Positions 46,723 to 54,357 of a stretch of 64,000 bases of DNA are shown one piece after another (positions within the stretch are counted from its first letter, which is position 1; the number at the start of each line of letters is the position of its first letter). Made by a program: the position numbers and the translations under genes. This stretch comes from Pengzhenrongella sicca (GTDB lineage Bacteria; Actinomycetota; Actinomycetes; Actinomycetales; Cellulomonadaceae). The notes under the pieces were generated by a model. The model was not told the origin of the DNA. It ran no database searches and saw only the letters and a list, made by a program, of their open reading frames with translations. The stretch lies in NCBI RefSeq assembly GCF_017569225.1, contig NZ_CP071868.1, forward strand, positions 1,860,001-1,924,000. The letters run 5' to 3'.

Positions 46723-47837
46723 CGGCCGCGGTCCGGCCCGCGCCCACGATCCCGCGGCTGCGCCTGCCGTTGCTGCTCGCGGCGCTGACGTGCCTGCTCG
46801 CCGGGCTCTGGGGCGGGCTGCTGCTGCTCGGCCTGCCGGTCCCGACCCTCGTCGCCGCGAGCGCCTCCGAGCACGGCGCGCTGATGGCGCTCGGCTTCCT
46901 CGGCACCGTCATCTCCCTCGAGCGTGCCGTGGCGCTCGGGCGGCGCTGGGCGTTCGCCGCGCCGGCGCTCGCCGGCGCGGGCGGGGTCGCGATCCTCACC
47001 GGCCTGCCCCCGGTCGCCGGGCGGCTCCTGCTGTGCGCGGCGTCGATCGTTCTCGTCGTGGTCTATCTCGTGGTGCACCGGATCCAGCCGGCGCTGCACC
47101 TGCGCGTCATGGCCGCCGGCGCGGTCTGCTGGTACGTCGCGACCGTGCTGTGGCTGCTCGGCTGGCCGGTGCCGCGGTTCGTCCCGTGGATCGCCGGCTT
47201 CCTCGTGCTGACCATCCTCGGCGAGCGGCTCGAGCTGGCGCGCGTCGCGCTGCTCACGCGTTCCTCGGTGCGGCAGTTTCTCGCCGCGACGACCCTGTTC
47301 GGCGCCGGCCTCCTGGCCAGCACCGTCCCGGCGTCGACCGGGGCGGTTGGGGTCCGCCTCGCCGGCGCCGGCCTGATCGGGCTCGCGCTGTGGGGCGCCG
47401 GGCATGACGTCGCTCGCCGCACCATCAAGCTCCCCGGTGTGACTCGGTTCATGGCGGTCTGCCTGCTCAGCGGGTACGCCTGGCTGTTGGCCGGGGGAGC
47501 GATCTGGCTGCTCGCGGGTGACCTCGGCGGCAGCGTCCGCGGGTACGACGCGGCCCTGCACACCATCTTCCTCGGGTTCGTGATGTCGATGATCTTCGGG
47601 CACGCGCCGGTCATCGTCCCGGCGGTGCTGCGCGTCCGGCTGCCGTTCCGCCCGTGGTTCTACGGCCACGTCGCGCTGCTGCACGTGTCGCTGCTCGCCC
47701 GCGTGATCCTCGGCGACGCGGCCGGCCTCACGGTGTGGTCGCGGATCGGGGGCGTCGGCACCGAGCTCGCGGTGCTCGGCTTCCTCGCCGCGTCCGTGCT
47801 CGCCGTCCGCGGCGCGCGACGAGCGCCGCGCTCGTGA
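46716..47837 (+). CDS. NnrS-like / haem-copper-type multi-helix membrane protein
   Basis: 373 residues; ATG at 46716 overlaps the DUF59 gene by seven bases. There are about eleven or twelve hydrophobic helices (LLLAALTCLLAGLWGGLLLL, HGALMALGFLGTVISLERAV, RFMAVCLLSGYAWLLAGGAI, TIFLGFVMSMIFGHAPVIVP, GHVALLHVSLLARVILGDAA). Conserved His residues in EHGALMALGF, GHAPVIVPAV and GHVALLHVS match the haem/copper-binding pattern of NnrS-type proteins, which protect against nitrosative stress. Co-transcribed with nirK. Confidence 0.75.
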   Translation: MVTAAVRPAPTIPRLRLPLLLAALTCLLAGLWGGLLLLGLPVPTLVAASASEHGALMALGFLGTVISLERAVALGRRWAFAAPALAGAGGVAILTGLPPVAGRLLLCAASIVLVVVYLVVHRIQPALHLRVMAAGAVCWYVATVLWLLGWPVPRFVPWIAGFLVLTILGERLELARVALLTRSSVRQFLAATTLFGAGLLASTVPASTGAVGVRLAGAGLIGLALWGAGHDVARRTIKLPGVTRFMAVCLLSGYAWLLAGGAIWLLAGDLGGSVRGYDAALHTIFLGFVMSMIFGHAPVIVPAVLRVRLPFRPWFYGHVALLHVSLLARVILGDAAGLTVWSRIGGVGTELAVLGFLAASVLAVRGARRAPRS

Positions 47838-49294
47838 GCACTAGTGCCCCCACCAGCGCCCCTGCCCCCGCCCCCGCCCCGACGAGCGCCCCCGCCGTGC
47901 CCGGCCGGACCGGGCGGCTGAGCGCCGTCGCGCTCGGCGCCGCGATGCTCGTCGTCGCGGTCGTGGCCGCCCTGGGCGGCGGCGCGTCCGCGGGCGACTC
48001 CGGTCGCGCCGTCGTGGCCGCGGGCGGCACCCAGACCGTGGCGGTGACCCTCGCGGGGATGCGGGTCTCGCCCGCGGTCATCGAGGTCGCCGCGGGCACC
48101 TCGCTGGTGCTCGAGGTCACCAACACCGACGCGATGCAGCACGACCTGGTGCTCGGCACGGGTGCGCAGACGCCGATGCTGGCGGGCGGCGACACCGCGA
48201 CCCTCGAGACCGGCCCGGTGACCACGGCGATCGCGGGCTGGTGCTCCGTCCCGGGGCACCGCGTCGCGGGCATGACCCTGGACATCGTCGTCACGGGCAC
48301 CGACGGCGAGCGCGCGCCGTCCGGGCAACCCGCGGCCGGGACAGGCCACGACATGGGCTCGATGGGCACCGACGGCTCCGCCGGGGCGGGCACCGCCGGC
48401 AGTGACGCGGCGGACCCGGTCGTGATCGATCCCGCCGCCGAGCCGGGGCCCGACTGGCGGCCGTACGACCCGACCCTGGCGCCGGCCCCCGGCGCGACCG
48501 AGCACGTCCTGACGATGACCGTGCGAGACACCCTCGTCGAGGTCGCGCCCGGCGCGCGGCAGACGCTCTGGACGTTCAACGGCACCGCGCCCGGCCCGAC
48601 GCTGCACGGAAAGGTCGGCGACGTCTTCACGATCACGTTCGTGAACGACGCAAGCATGGGCCACGGCATCGACTTCCACGCGGGCTCGCTCGCCCCGGAC
48701 CGGCCGATGCGGACCCTCGACGCGGGGGAGTCGCTGACGTACCAGTTCGTGGCCACCCACTCGGGCGCGTGGCTGTACCACTGCAGCACGATGCCGATGG
48801 CCCTGCACATCGCCAACGGCATGTTCGGCGCGGTCATCATCGACCCGCCGGGCCTGCCCGCCGTCGACACCGAGCTGGTCCTGGTGCAGTCCGAGCTGTA
48901 CCTCGGCGCGCAGGACGGCACGGCCGACGAGGCGAAGATCGCGGCCGAGGAACCGGACGCCGTGCTGTTCAACGGCTACGCCGACCAGTACGTCCACGCG
49001 CCGATCCAGGTCGCGGTCGGGACGCGGGTGCGCGTGTGGGTGGTCGCGGCGGGTCCCCAGCGCGGCGCGGCGTTCCACGTCGTCGGGGCGCAGTTCGACA
49101 CCGTGTTCAAGGAAGGTGCGTACCTCCTGCGCCCCGACAACCCCGAGCAGGGCGCGGCGCAGGTGCTCGACCTCGCGGCCGCGCAGGGCGGCTTCGTGGA
49201 GTTCGTGCTGCCCGAGGCCGGGCACTACCCGTTCACGAACCACGCGATGGTCGACGGCGAGCGCGGCGCGCACGGGACGTTCGAGGCGTCCTGA
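47834..49294 (+). CDS. nirK: copper nitrite reductase (NirK) with an N-terminal cupredoxin domain
   Basis: 486 residues, GTG overlapping the previous stop. After a Pro/Ala-rich start and one membrane helix (~30-48), residues ~65-155 form a cupredoxin with a complete type-1 copper set (His103, Cys137, His142, Met147 in WCSVPGHRVAGM). Residues ~215-486 are the two-domain NirK: type-1 ligands His277, Cys317, His325, Met330; type-2 ligands His282, His316, His415; catalytic Asp280 (GHGIDFH) and His388 (QYVHAP). It reduces nitrite to NO outside the membrane; the fused cupredoxin is probably a built-in electron donor. A linker rich in His/Met/Gly lies at ~170-195. Confidence 0.88.
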   Translation: MSTSAPTSAPAPAPAPTSAPAVPGRTGRLSAVALGAAMLVVAVVAALGGGASAGDSGRAVVAAGGTQTVAVTLAGMRVSPAVIEVAAGTSLVLEVTNTDAMQHDLVLGTGAQTPMLAGGDTATLETGPVTTAIAGWCSVPGHRVAGMTLDIVVTGTDGERAPSGQPAAGTGHDMGSMGTDGSAGAGTAGSDAADPVVIDPAAEPGPDWRPYDPTLAPAPGATEHVLTMTVRDTLVEVAPGARQTLWTFNGTAPGPTLHGKVGDVFTITFVNDASMGHGIDFHAGSLAPDRPMRTLDAGESLTYQFVATHSGAWLYHCSTMPMALHIANGMFGAVIIDPPGLPAVDTELVLVQSELYLGAQDGTADEAKIAAEEPDAVLFNGYADQYVHAPIQVAVGTRVRVWVVAAGPQRGAAFHVVGAQFDTVFKEGAYLLRPDNPEQGAAQVLDLAAAQGGFVEFVLPEAGHYPFTNHAMVDGERGAHGTFEAS

Positions 49295-49427
49295 GCCCGT
49301 GCCCACCGGTCGGGGCTTTCGTGGAGCGGAGCTCGGGAGCCGCTCGGCTCGCGGGCTGCGCGTACCGACCGTAGCGTTGACCAACCCGGCGCGGCTGGCG
49401 CCCGGTACGACGAAGGGACGGCGACAC

Positions 49428-49583
49428 ATGGGGCTCAATCGATTTCTGCGGACCGGGCTCGTGCTCAAGGCGAGCCAGATCGCCGCGCGCGAGATGCGCA
49501 AGCCGGAGAACCAGCGCCGGGCCAAGGAGCTCGTCACCAAGGTGACGCGCCGCGGGCAGTCCGGACCGCCCCCGCGCGCCTAG
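49428..49583 (+). CDS. small basic hypothetical protein
   Basis: 51 residues from an ATG preceded by GAAGGGACG. The sequence is basic and helical (MGLNRFLRTGLVLKASQIAA, ENQRRAKELVTKVTRRGQSG) and resembles small conserved actinobacterial proteins of unknown function. Its TAG stop shares the tetranucleotide CTAG with the stop of the convergent regulator gene, leaving no room for a terminator between them. Confidence 0.6.
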   Translation: MGLNRFLRTGLVLKASQIAAREMRKPENQRRAKELVTKVTRRGQSGPPPRA

Positions 49584-50164
49584 CTGGACTGACCCGGCGT
49601 CGGCATGTGCGCCCGCTCCCCGTCCTGGTCGAAGATCGTCAGGATCTCCGCCGGCCCGTCCGCCGCCCCGATCGAGTGCGGCACCATCGTGGAGAACTCG
49701 GCGGCGTCGCCGGCCGCCACGAGCATGACCCGGTCGCCCAGGTAGAGGCGGATGGTTCCCGACAGCACGGTGAACCATTCGCGCCCCGGGTGCACGCGCT
49801 GGCGGTCCGGGCCGGACGGGTGCTCGGGGGAGAAGCGCATCTTGGCGACGGTCACGCCGCGGACGGTGCTCTCGCGGGACATCAGCCACGTCGTGACCCC
49901 GGCCGACTGCTGGGGTTCGGGGTGGATCACGACGTCGTCGTCGGCGGCTGTCTCGACGAGGTGGTCGAGCGTGGTGTCGAGGGCGCGGGCGATCGGCACC
50001 AGCTGGTCGAGGGCGATGCGCCGGTGGCCCGTCTCGATCCGGCTCAGGGTTGACGGGCTCAGGTAGCAGCGGGCCGCCAGCGCGTCCAGGGACCAGCCGC
50101 GCGCCAGGCGCAGGCCGCGGATCCGCTGGCGGATGACCGCATCCAGGTCGAGTTCTTGCTTCAT
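49580..50164 (-). CDS. XRE-family regulator with C-terminal cupin domain
   Basis: 194 residues from the ATG at 50164. Helix-turn-helix RGLRLARGWSLDALAARCYL and SPSTLSRIETGHRRIALDQL (residues ~10-65), then a cupin (HPGREWFTVLSGTIRLYLGD, VAAGDAAEFSTMVPHSIGAA, ~115-185). Such regulators sense a small ligand in the cupin barrel. It is divergent from a methyltransferase and a thioredoxin-reductase-like gene, its likely targets. An inverted CTTGC/GCAAG pair overlaps its start codon (50156-50172). Confidence 0.88.
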   Translation of the reverse strand: MKQELDLDAVIRQRIRGLRLARGWSLDALAARCYLSPSTLSRIETGHRRIALDQLVPIARALDTTLDHLVETAADDDVVIHPEPQQSAGVTTWLMSRESTVRGVTVAKMRFSPEHPSGPDRQRVHPGREWFTVLSGTIRLYLGDRVMLVAAGDAAEFSTMVPHSIGAADGPAEILTIFDQDGERAHMPTPGQSS

Positions 50165-50212
50165 GCGCAAGATGCTATGCCCGAACGGCAACTGCTGCCT
50201 AGTCTGATTGTC

Positions 50213-51085
50213 ATGTCCTACGACGCGCACACCCACCTCGACGCGCACACCCACCTCGACGCTGGCGACGCCCGCCATGACCACGACGCCAACTCCGCGC
50301 GCCTGCCCGAGCTGCTCGACCTCGACGCCCAGGTCCTCGGCGCGTACCTGCCCGCGGTGACCGCCTGGATCGCGACGCACGTCGCGGACGTCCGGACGAT
50401 CCTCGACCTCGGCGCGGGGACCGGCGTCGGCTCGGTCGCGCTGGCGGAGCGCTTCCCGGCGGCGCAGGTGCTCGCGCTCGAGCGGTCGCCGGCGATGATC
50501 GACCGCCTCACAGCCGCGAGCCGCGACCACGGCCTGGCCGGCCGCGTGCGGCTGGTCCCCGCCGACCTCGACGAGCCCTGGCCCGACCTCGCCCCCGCCG
50601 ACCTGATCTGGGCCTCGAGCGCCCTGCACGAGGTCGCCGACCCCGCCCGCGTGCTCCGCGCCGTCCGCGCCGGCCTGCGCCTCGGGGGAGTGGCGGTGGT
50701 CATCGAGATGGTCGGCCTGCCGAACCTGCTGCCCGACGACGTCGGCTCGGGCCGGCCCGGACTCGAGGCCCGGTGCCACACGGCCCTCGCCGCGGCGGGC
50801 TGGAACGGCTATCCCGACTGGGCGCCGGCGCTGGAGGCTGCCGGGCTCGACGTCGTCGAGCAGCGCCGGTTCCCCGCCGAGGTCGGCCCCGGCACCCTGC
50901 GGGCCGAGGAGTACGCCCGCGCCAGCCTGCGCCACCAGCGCGTCGCCCTCGCAGACGCCCTCGCGGCCGAGGACCTGGCCACCCTCGACCGGCTCCTGGC
51001 CGACCACGGCCCCGACTCCCTGCTGTCCGGCTCCCGATTGACGGTCCGCGGCAGCCGTATCGCCTGGCTTGCTCGCCGCCCCTGA
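50213..51085 (+). CDS. class I SAM-dependent methyltransferase
   Basis: 290 residues from the ATG at 50213; TAGTCT seven bases upstream suggests a leaderless message. The first residues carry a duplicated His-rich unit (DAHTHLDAHTHLDAGDARHD) encoded by a short DNA repeat. The SAM-binding motif I is TILDLGAGTGVGSVALAERF, followed by VLALERSPAMIDRLTAASRD and LIWASSALHEVADPARVLRA. The substrate is unknown. It is first in an operon with the flavoprotein gene that follows and is probably controlled by the divergent XRE-cupin protein. Confidence 0.87.
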   Translation: MSYDAHTHLDAHTHLDAGDARHDHDANSARLPELLDLDAQVLGAYLPAVTAWIATHVADVRTILDLGAGTGVGSVALAERFPAAQVLALERSPAMIDRLTAASRDHGLAGRVRLVPADLDEPWPDLAPADLIWASSALHEVADPARVLRAVRAGLRLGGVAVVIEMVGLPNLLPDDVGSGRPGLEARCHTALAAAGWNGYPDWAPALEAAGLDVVEQRRFPAEVGPGTLRAEEYARASLRHQRVALADALAAEDLATLDRLLADHGPDSLLSGSRLTVRGSRIAWLARRP

Positions 51086-51128
51086 TCTCGCGCGCGTCTC
51101 GCGTGCCCTGCCCCAGAGGAGTCCCGCT

Positions 51129-52208
51129 ATGACCTCCCCGACCAACTCACCCCACGACGTCGTCATCGTCGGCGGGGGAACGGCCGGCCTCAGCGCCGCC
51201 GTGACCCTCGCGCGCTCGCTGCGTGACGTCGTCGTGATCGACGCGGGCGAGCCCCGCAACGCCCCGGCCGCGGGCGCGCACAACCTGCTCGGCCGCGAGG
51301 GCATCCCCCCGCTGGAGCTGCTCGAGGCCGGCCGCCGGGAGGCGCTCGCCTACGGCGCGCAGATCCACCGCGGTCGCGCGAGCACGGCCCGGCGGACGGC
51401 CGACGGCTTCGAGCTCACCCTGGCCGACGGCGCCACGGTGACCGCCCGGCGCCTGCTGCTCGCGACCGGCCTGGTCGATGAGCTCCCCGACGTGCCCGGC
51501 GTGCGCGAGCTGTGGGGCACGCAGGTGCTGCACTGCCCGTACTGCCACGGCTACGAGGTGCGCGGCACCCGCATCGGGGTGATCGCCACCGGCTCCAACG
51601 CGGTGCACCAGACGCTCCTGCTGCGTCAGCTCAGCGCCGACGTCACCCTCTTCCTGCACGAGGGCCCCGAGCCCGACGACGAGGCCTGGGACCAGCTCGC
51701 CGCCCTCGGCGTCACCGTGGTCATCGGCCAGGTCCGCGAGCTCGCCCGCGACGGCGACCGCCTGCGCGCCGTCGTGCTCGCCGACGGGCACTCGTTCGCG
51801 GTCGACGCCGTCGCCGTCCAGCCGCGCTTCGTCGCCCGCGGCGACCTCTACGAGCAGATCGGCGGCACGCAGACCGAGAACCCGATGGGCCGCCACCTGA
51901 CGGCCGGACCCACGGGCGCGACCGAGCTGCCGGGGGTGTGGGCCGCGGGCAACGCGGGCGACCTTAGCGCGATGGTCGGCGCCTCGGCCGCCCAGGGCGT
52001 GCTCGCCGGCGCCGCGATCAACGCCGACCTGGTCATGGCCGACGTCCGGGTCGCGGTTCGGGAGCGGGCGGACCGGGCTCGGGTGGTCGGTGCCGGCGCG
52101 GCGGCCGGCACTAACGGGCTGGCCGGCGACTTCTCGCCGGTGATGGAGGCGCGCGTCGCGGAGCTGGTGCTCGGCGACCGGCGCCACGGTTTCGCCGTCG
52201 ACGGGTGA
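51129..52208 (+). CDS. thioredoxin-reductase-like FAD/NAD(P) oxidoreductase
   Basis: 359 residues from the ATG at 51129 (AGAGGAGTCCCGCT upstream). FAD-binding VVIVGGGTAGLSAAVTLARS, the redox-active motif CPYC in QVLHCPYCHGYEVRG, NAD(P) loop RIGVIATGSNAVHQTLLLRQ and the late FAD motif LPGVWAAGNAGDLSAMVGAS. Length and CPYCHGYE resemble the small TrxR-like flavoproteins paired with methyltransferases in actinobacteria rather than true TrxB. An extra ~45-residue C terminus (ADRARVVGAGAAAGTNGLAG) follows the reductase core. Confidence 0.87.
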   Translation: MTSPTNSPHDVVIVGGGTAGLSAAVTLARSLRDVVVIDAGEPRNAPAAGAHNLLGREGIPPLELLEAGRREALAYGAQIHRGRASTARRTADGFELTLADGATVTARRLLLATGLVDELPDVPGVRELWGTQVLHCPYCHGYEVRGTRIGVIATGSNAVHQTLLLRQLSADVTLFLHEGPEPDDEAWDQLAALGVTVVIGQVRELARDGDRLRAVVLADGHSFAVDAVAVQPRFVARGDLYEQIGGTQTENPMGRHLTAGPTGATELPGVWAAGNAGDLSAMVGASAAQGVLAGAAINADLVMADVRVAVRERADRARVVGAGAAAGTNGLAGDFSPVMEARVAELVLGDRRHGFAVDG

Positions 52209-52229
52209 CGCCGTCGACGGCGCAGGTCA

Positions 52230-52248
52230 CCCCGCGCTGGCGGCGGGG
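52230..52248. terminator. hairpin between convergent genes
   Basis: CCCCGC (52230-52235) and GCGGGG (52243-52248) pair around a seven-base loop. A separate perfect palindrome CGCCGTCGACGGCG lies at 52209-52222 right after the flavoprotein stop. Together they fill the 43-base gap between the convergent genes. Confidence 0.55.
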
Positions 52249-52251
52249 GAT

Positions 52252-53394
52252 TCACACCGGGGGCAGGACGCGCTCCGCCCGGTAGCGGTCGAGGACCGCG
52301 AGCAGCGCTCGCTCGGTGTCGACGTAGCCGGTGAAGCCGGCCAGGCGGCTGCGGCTCATGTCCGCGAGCACATCGCCGTCGCGCCCGAGGTCGCCGTCGG
52401 TGTGCCACCAGGACGCCACCCGCGACAGGTCCGGTTCGACGAGGCCGTGCTCGGCGACGAGGCGCGCCCACACGGGTCCGGCGTCGGCCATCTGCTCCTC
52501 GAGCGGGGCGGGCCGCTCGGACGGGCCCTGCGGCTGGACGCCGAGGTGGGCCGCCAGGTGGGGCCACAGGCGGCGCCAGCGGATGACGTCGCCGTCGACG
52601 ATGTTGAAGGCGGTGTTCGCGGCGCCCGGAGTGGTCGCGGCCCAGAGCTGGTGGTCGGCTAGCAGGGCAGCGTCGGTGAGGTCAACGAGGCCGTTCCAGG
52701 CGCCGAGCGAGCCGGGGAAGATGAAAGGCTGGCCGGAGGCCCGCGCGATCGCGGCGTAGGCACCGAGGGTCGAGGCGAGGTTCATCGCGTTGCCGACGAC
52801 GTGCCCGATGATCGTGTGCGCTCGGTGCACCGACCAGGTGAACCCGGAGGCCGCGGCCGCAGCGAAGAGCTCGTCCTCCTGGGTGTAGTAGAAGTTCTCC
52901 ACCGGCCGGCGTGCGGCGTCCTCGAGGAACGGGGTGTCGGGCAGCACCCCGACGCCGTAGGACTCGAACGGACCCAGGTACTGCTTCAGGCCGGTCAGCA
53001 AGGTGACGTGCCGGACCGAGCCCTGCGGACCCAGCACCGCCAGGAGGTCGCGCACCATCGCGCCGTTGACGCGGATGTTCTCGGCCTCGGTGTCCTGGCG
53101 GGACCAGGCCGTGATGAACACGTGGGTCGGTCGCAGCTCACCGAGCGCCGCCTCGAGGCTGGTCCGCGAGGTGAGGTCCGCTGCCACGTGCTCGGCGCCG
53201 GGGATGCCCGACGCGCGCCGCGACAGGCCCGTCGTCCGCCAGCCGGAGGTGACGAGCTGCTCGACGAGCGCCGACCCGGCGATGCCGGTGGCGCCCACGA
53301 CCAGGGCGTGCGCGTGCTGGGGTGGCGTGCGCACGGGGGTGGGCGCGCGGTCCGGGCGCTGGTCGCTCGGCGGGCGTTCGGAGGTGGGGGGCAC
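52252..53394 (-). CDS. atypical SDR (PRISE / iridoid-synthase-like reductase)
   Basis: 380 residues from the GTG at 53394 with AGGAG seven bases upstream; the open frame runs 23 codons further but lacks a ribosome site. The Rossmann motif HALVVGATGIAGSALVEQLV is followed by WRTTGLSRRASGIPGAEHVA, HVTLLTGLKQYLGPFESYG and the catalytic-region ENFYYTQEDELFAAAAASGF and VHRAHTIIGHVVGNAMNLAS. These match progesterone-5-beta-reductase/iridoid-synthase-like enzymes, which reduce activated double bonds with NADPH. The substrate is unknown. Confidence 0.85.
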   Translation of the reverse strand: MPPTSERPPSDQRPDRAPTPVRTPPQHAHALVVGATGIAGSALVEQLVTSGWRTTGLSRRASGIPGAEHVAADLTSRTSLEAALGELRPTHVFITAWSRQDTEAENIRVNGAMVRDLLAVLGPQGSVRHVTLLTGLKQYLGPFESYGVGVLPDTPFLEDAARRPVENFYYTQEDELFAAAAASGFTWSVHRAHTIIGHVVGNAMNLASTLGAYAAIARASGQPFIFPGSLGAWNGLVDLTDAALLADHQLWAATTPGAANTAFNIVDGDVIRWRRLWPHLAAHLGVQPQGPSERPAPLEEQMADAGPVWARLVAEHGLVEPDLSRVASWWHTDGDLGRDGDVLADMSRSRLAGFTGYVDTERALLAVLDRYRAERVLPPV

Positions 53395-53463
53395 GGCGAA
53401 TCTCCTGGTCGGGGTCAGTGGTGTGCCGAACGATAGTTCGGTGGCGGCGGGGTGCTGGTGCAA

Positions 53464-53827
53464 CCCTGGTGACGATCACCGCGGAGATCGTCTTGTCGAA
53501 GCAGTGACGGCTGGCGCTCGACCACCGCTGCATCCGCTGGGCTCGCCGAGGGCGGGGAGCGTCGTCCGGATTGACACGTGACCACGAAGAACGGGACGTC
53601 GGCTTTCGCTGGACAAGGCCTCACCGATAGCCGCCGCCTCGCTGGGCAATTCGTGCCTGCCGTAGAAGAGCGGTTCGCGCGGACGAATCAGGCGAACGTG
53701 TCTTCTCGATTGACCCTGTCGGTCGCCGAGTGCCGCTCACAACGCGTGCTGGCGCGCGGCAGCGTCGTGCGGTGTGCCGCGATATCCCGCGGCCGCTCCG
53801 CACGACGCTGCCCGCGGCAGTCGGGGG
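53464..53827. other. intergenic region, no supported gene
   Basis: This 364-base gap has a visibly lower GC content than its surroundings. A plus-strand frame at 53578-53847 lacks a ribosome site, homology or typical composition and is not called. No strong hairpin or repeat was recognised. Confidence 0.5.
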
Positions 53828-54022
53828 TCAGACGCCCGAGCCCCTGAGCCCCGCCTCGATCTCTGCTTCGGTGCTATCGGTCGGCGCGGCTGGATCGTCG
53901 TGCGTGGTCACATCGGTGTCCGGTGCGCCCTCCACCGCAGACCCCACGAGAGCCTCGCGCTCCTTCTCGAGAGCACCTTCGCTGGTTTCACTCACAGGTT
54001 CCCTCTTCTCGTCGTAGCTCAC
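53828..54022 (-). CDS. small acidic hypothetical protein
   Basis: 64 residues from a GTG at 54022. Strongly acidic and hydrophilic (MSYDEKREPVSETSEGALEK, EREALVGSAVEGAPDTDVTT, TEAEIEAGLRGSG), without Cys or membrane segments, and probably disordered. The ribosome site is weak (AGGT). Composition and codon use are protein-like, unlike the overlapping plus-strand frames. Function unknown. Confidence 0.5.
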   Translation of the reverse strand: MSYDEKREPVSETSEGALEKEREALVGSAVEGAPDTDVTTHDDPAAPTDSTEAEIEAGLRGSGV

Positions 54023-54357
54023 GTCATTGTGACCTGCGCCACTACGGTACGCCGTTCACCGAGGTCGACGGTCGAGCCCCTTCATCCGACGCGACGGGTC
54101 GCTGGCTACCTCGTGGCTTCGCGGGGCGGCCGAAGGAGCAGCGGCGACGGCTGCGATCCAAGTTGCGGGGTCTCGCGGGCGAGGAGACGATTTAGGCGGA
54201 GTTTCCCATTGAAGGCACGCGGAGAGGGTTGCGATGGGTCCCCGGGGGGCGGCTGTCGGCATCGAAGACTTCGGGGCGACCGAGTCGTCCCACTCTGCCC
54301 GCTTAGGTGCCGCTGGCACCCACGGGTGCCGTCACGCGACTCGGCAGGAAGGATCCC
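54023..54357. other. intergenic region upstream of the GGDEF-EAL gene
   Basis: No convincing gene in 335 bases. Shortly before the next gene GGTGCC-GCT-GGCACC (54306-54320) forms a small hairpin followed by another GGGTGCC; these are too short for a known riboswitch. Confidence 0.45.

Noticed and set aside
53578-53847. Possible 89-residue protein on the plus strand
   Set aside because: No ribosome site, no homology recognised and composition unlike neighbouring genes.
54056-54319. Possible 87-residue minus-strand protein upstream of the GGDEF gene
   Set aside because: Pro/Ala/Arg-rich frame without ribosome site; overlaps the leader of the GGDEF-EAL gene.
54306-54320. Cyclic-di-GMP riboswitch before the GGDEF-EAL gene
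   Set aside because: Only a six-base-pair hairpin is present; none of the conserved riboswitch core was found.
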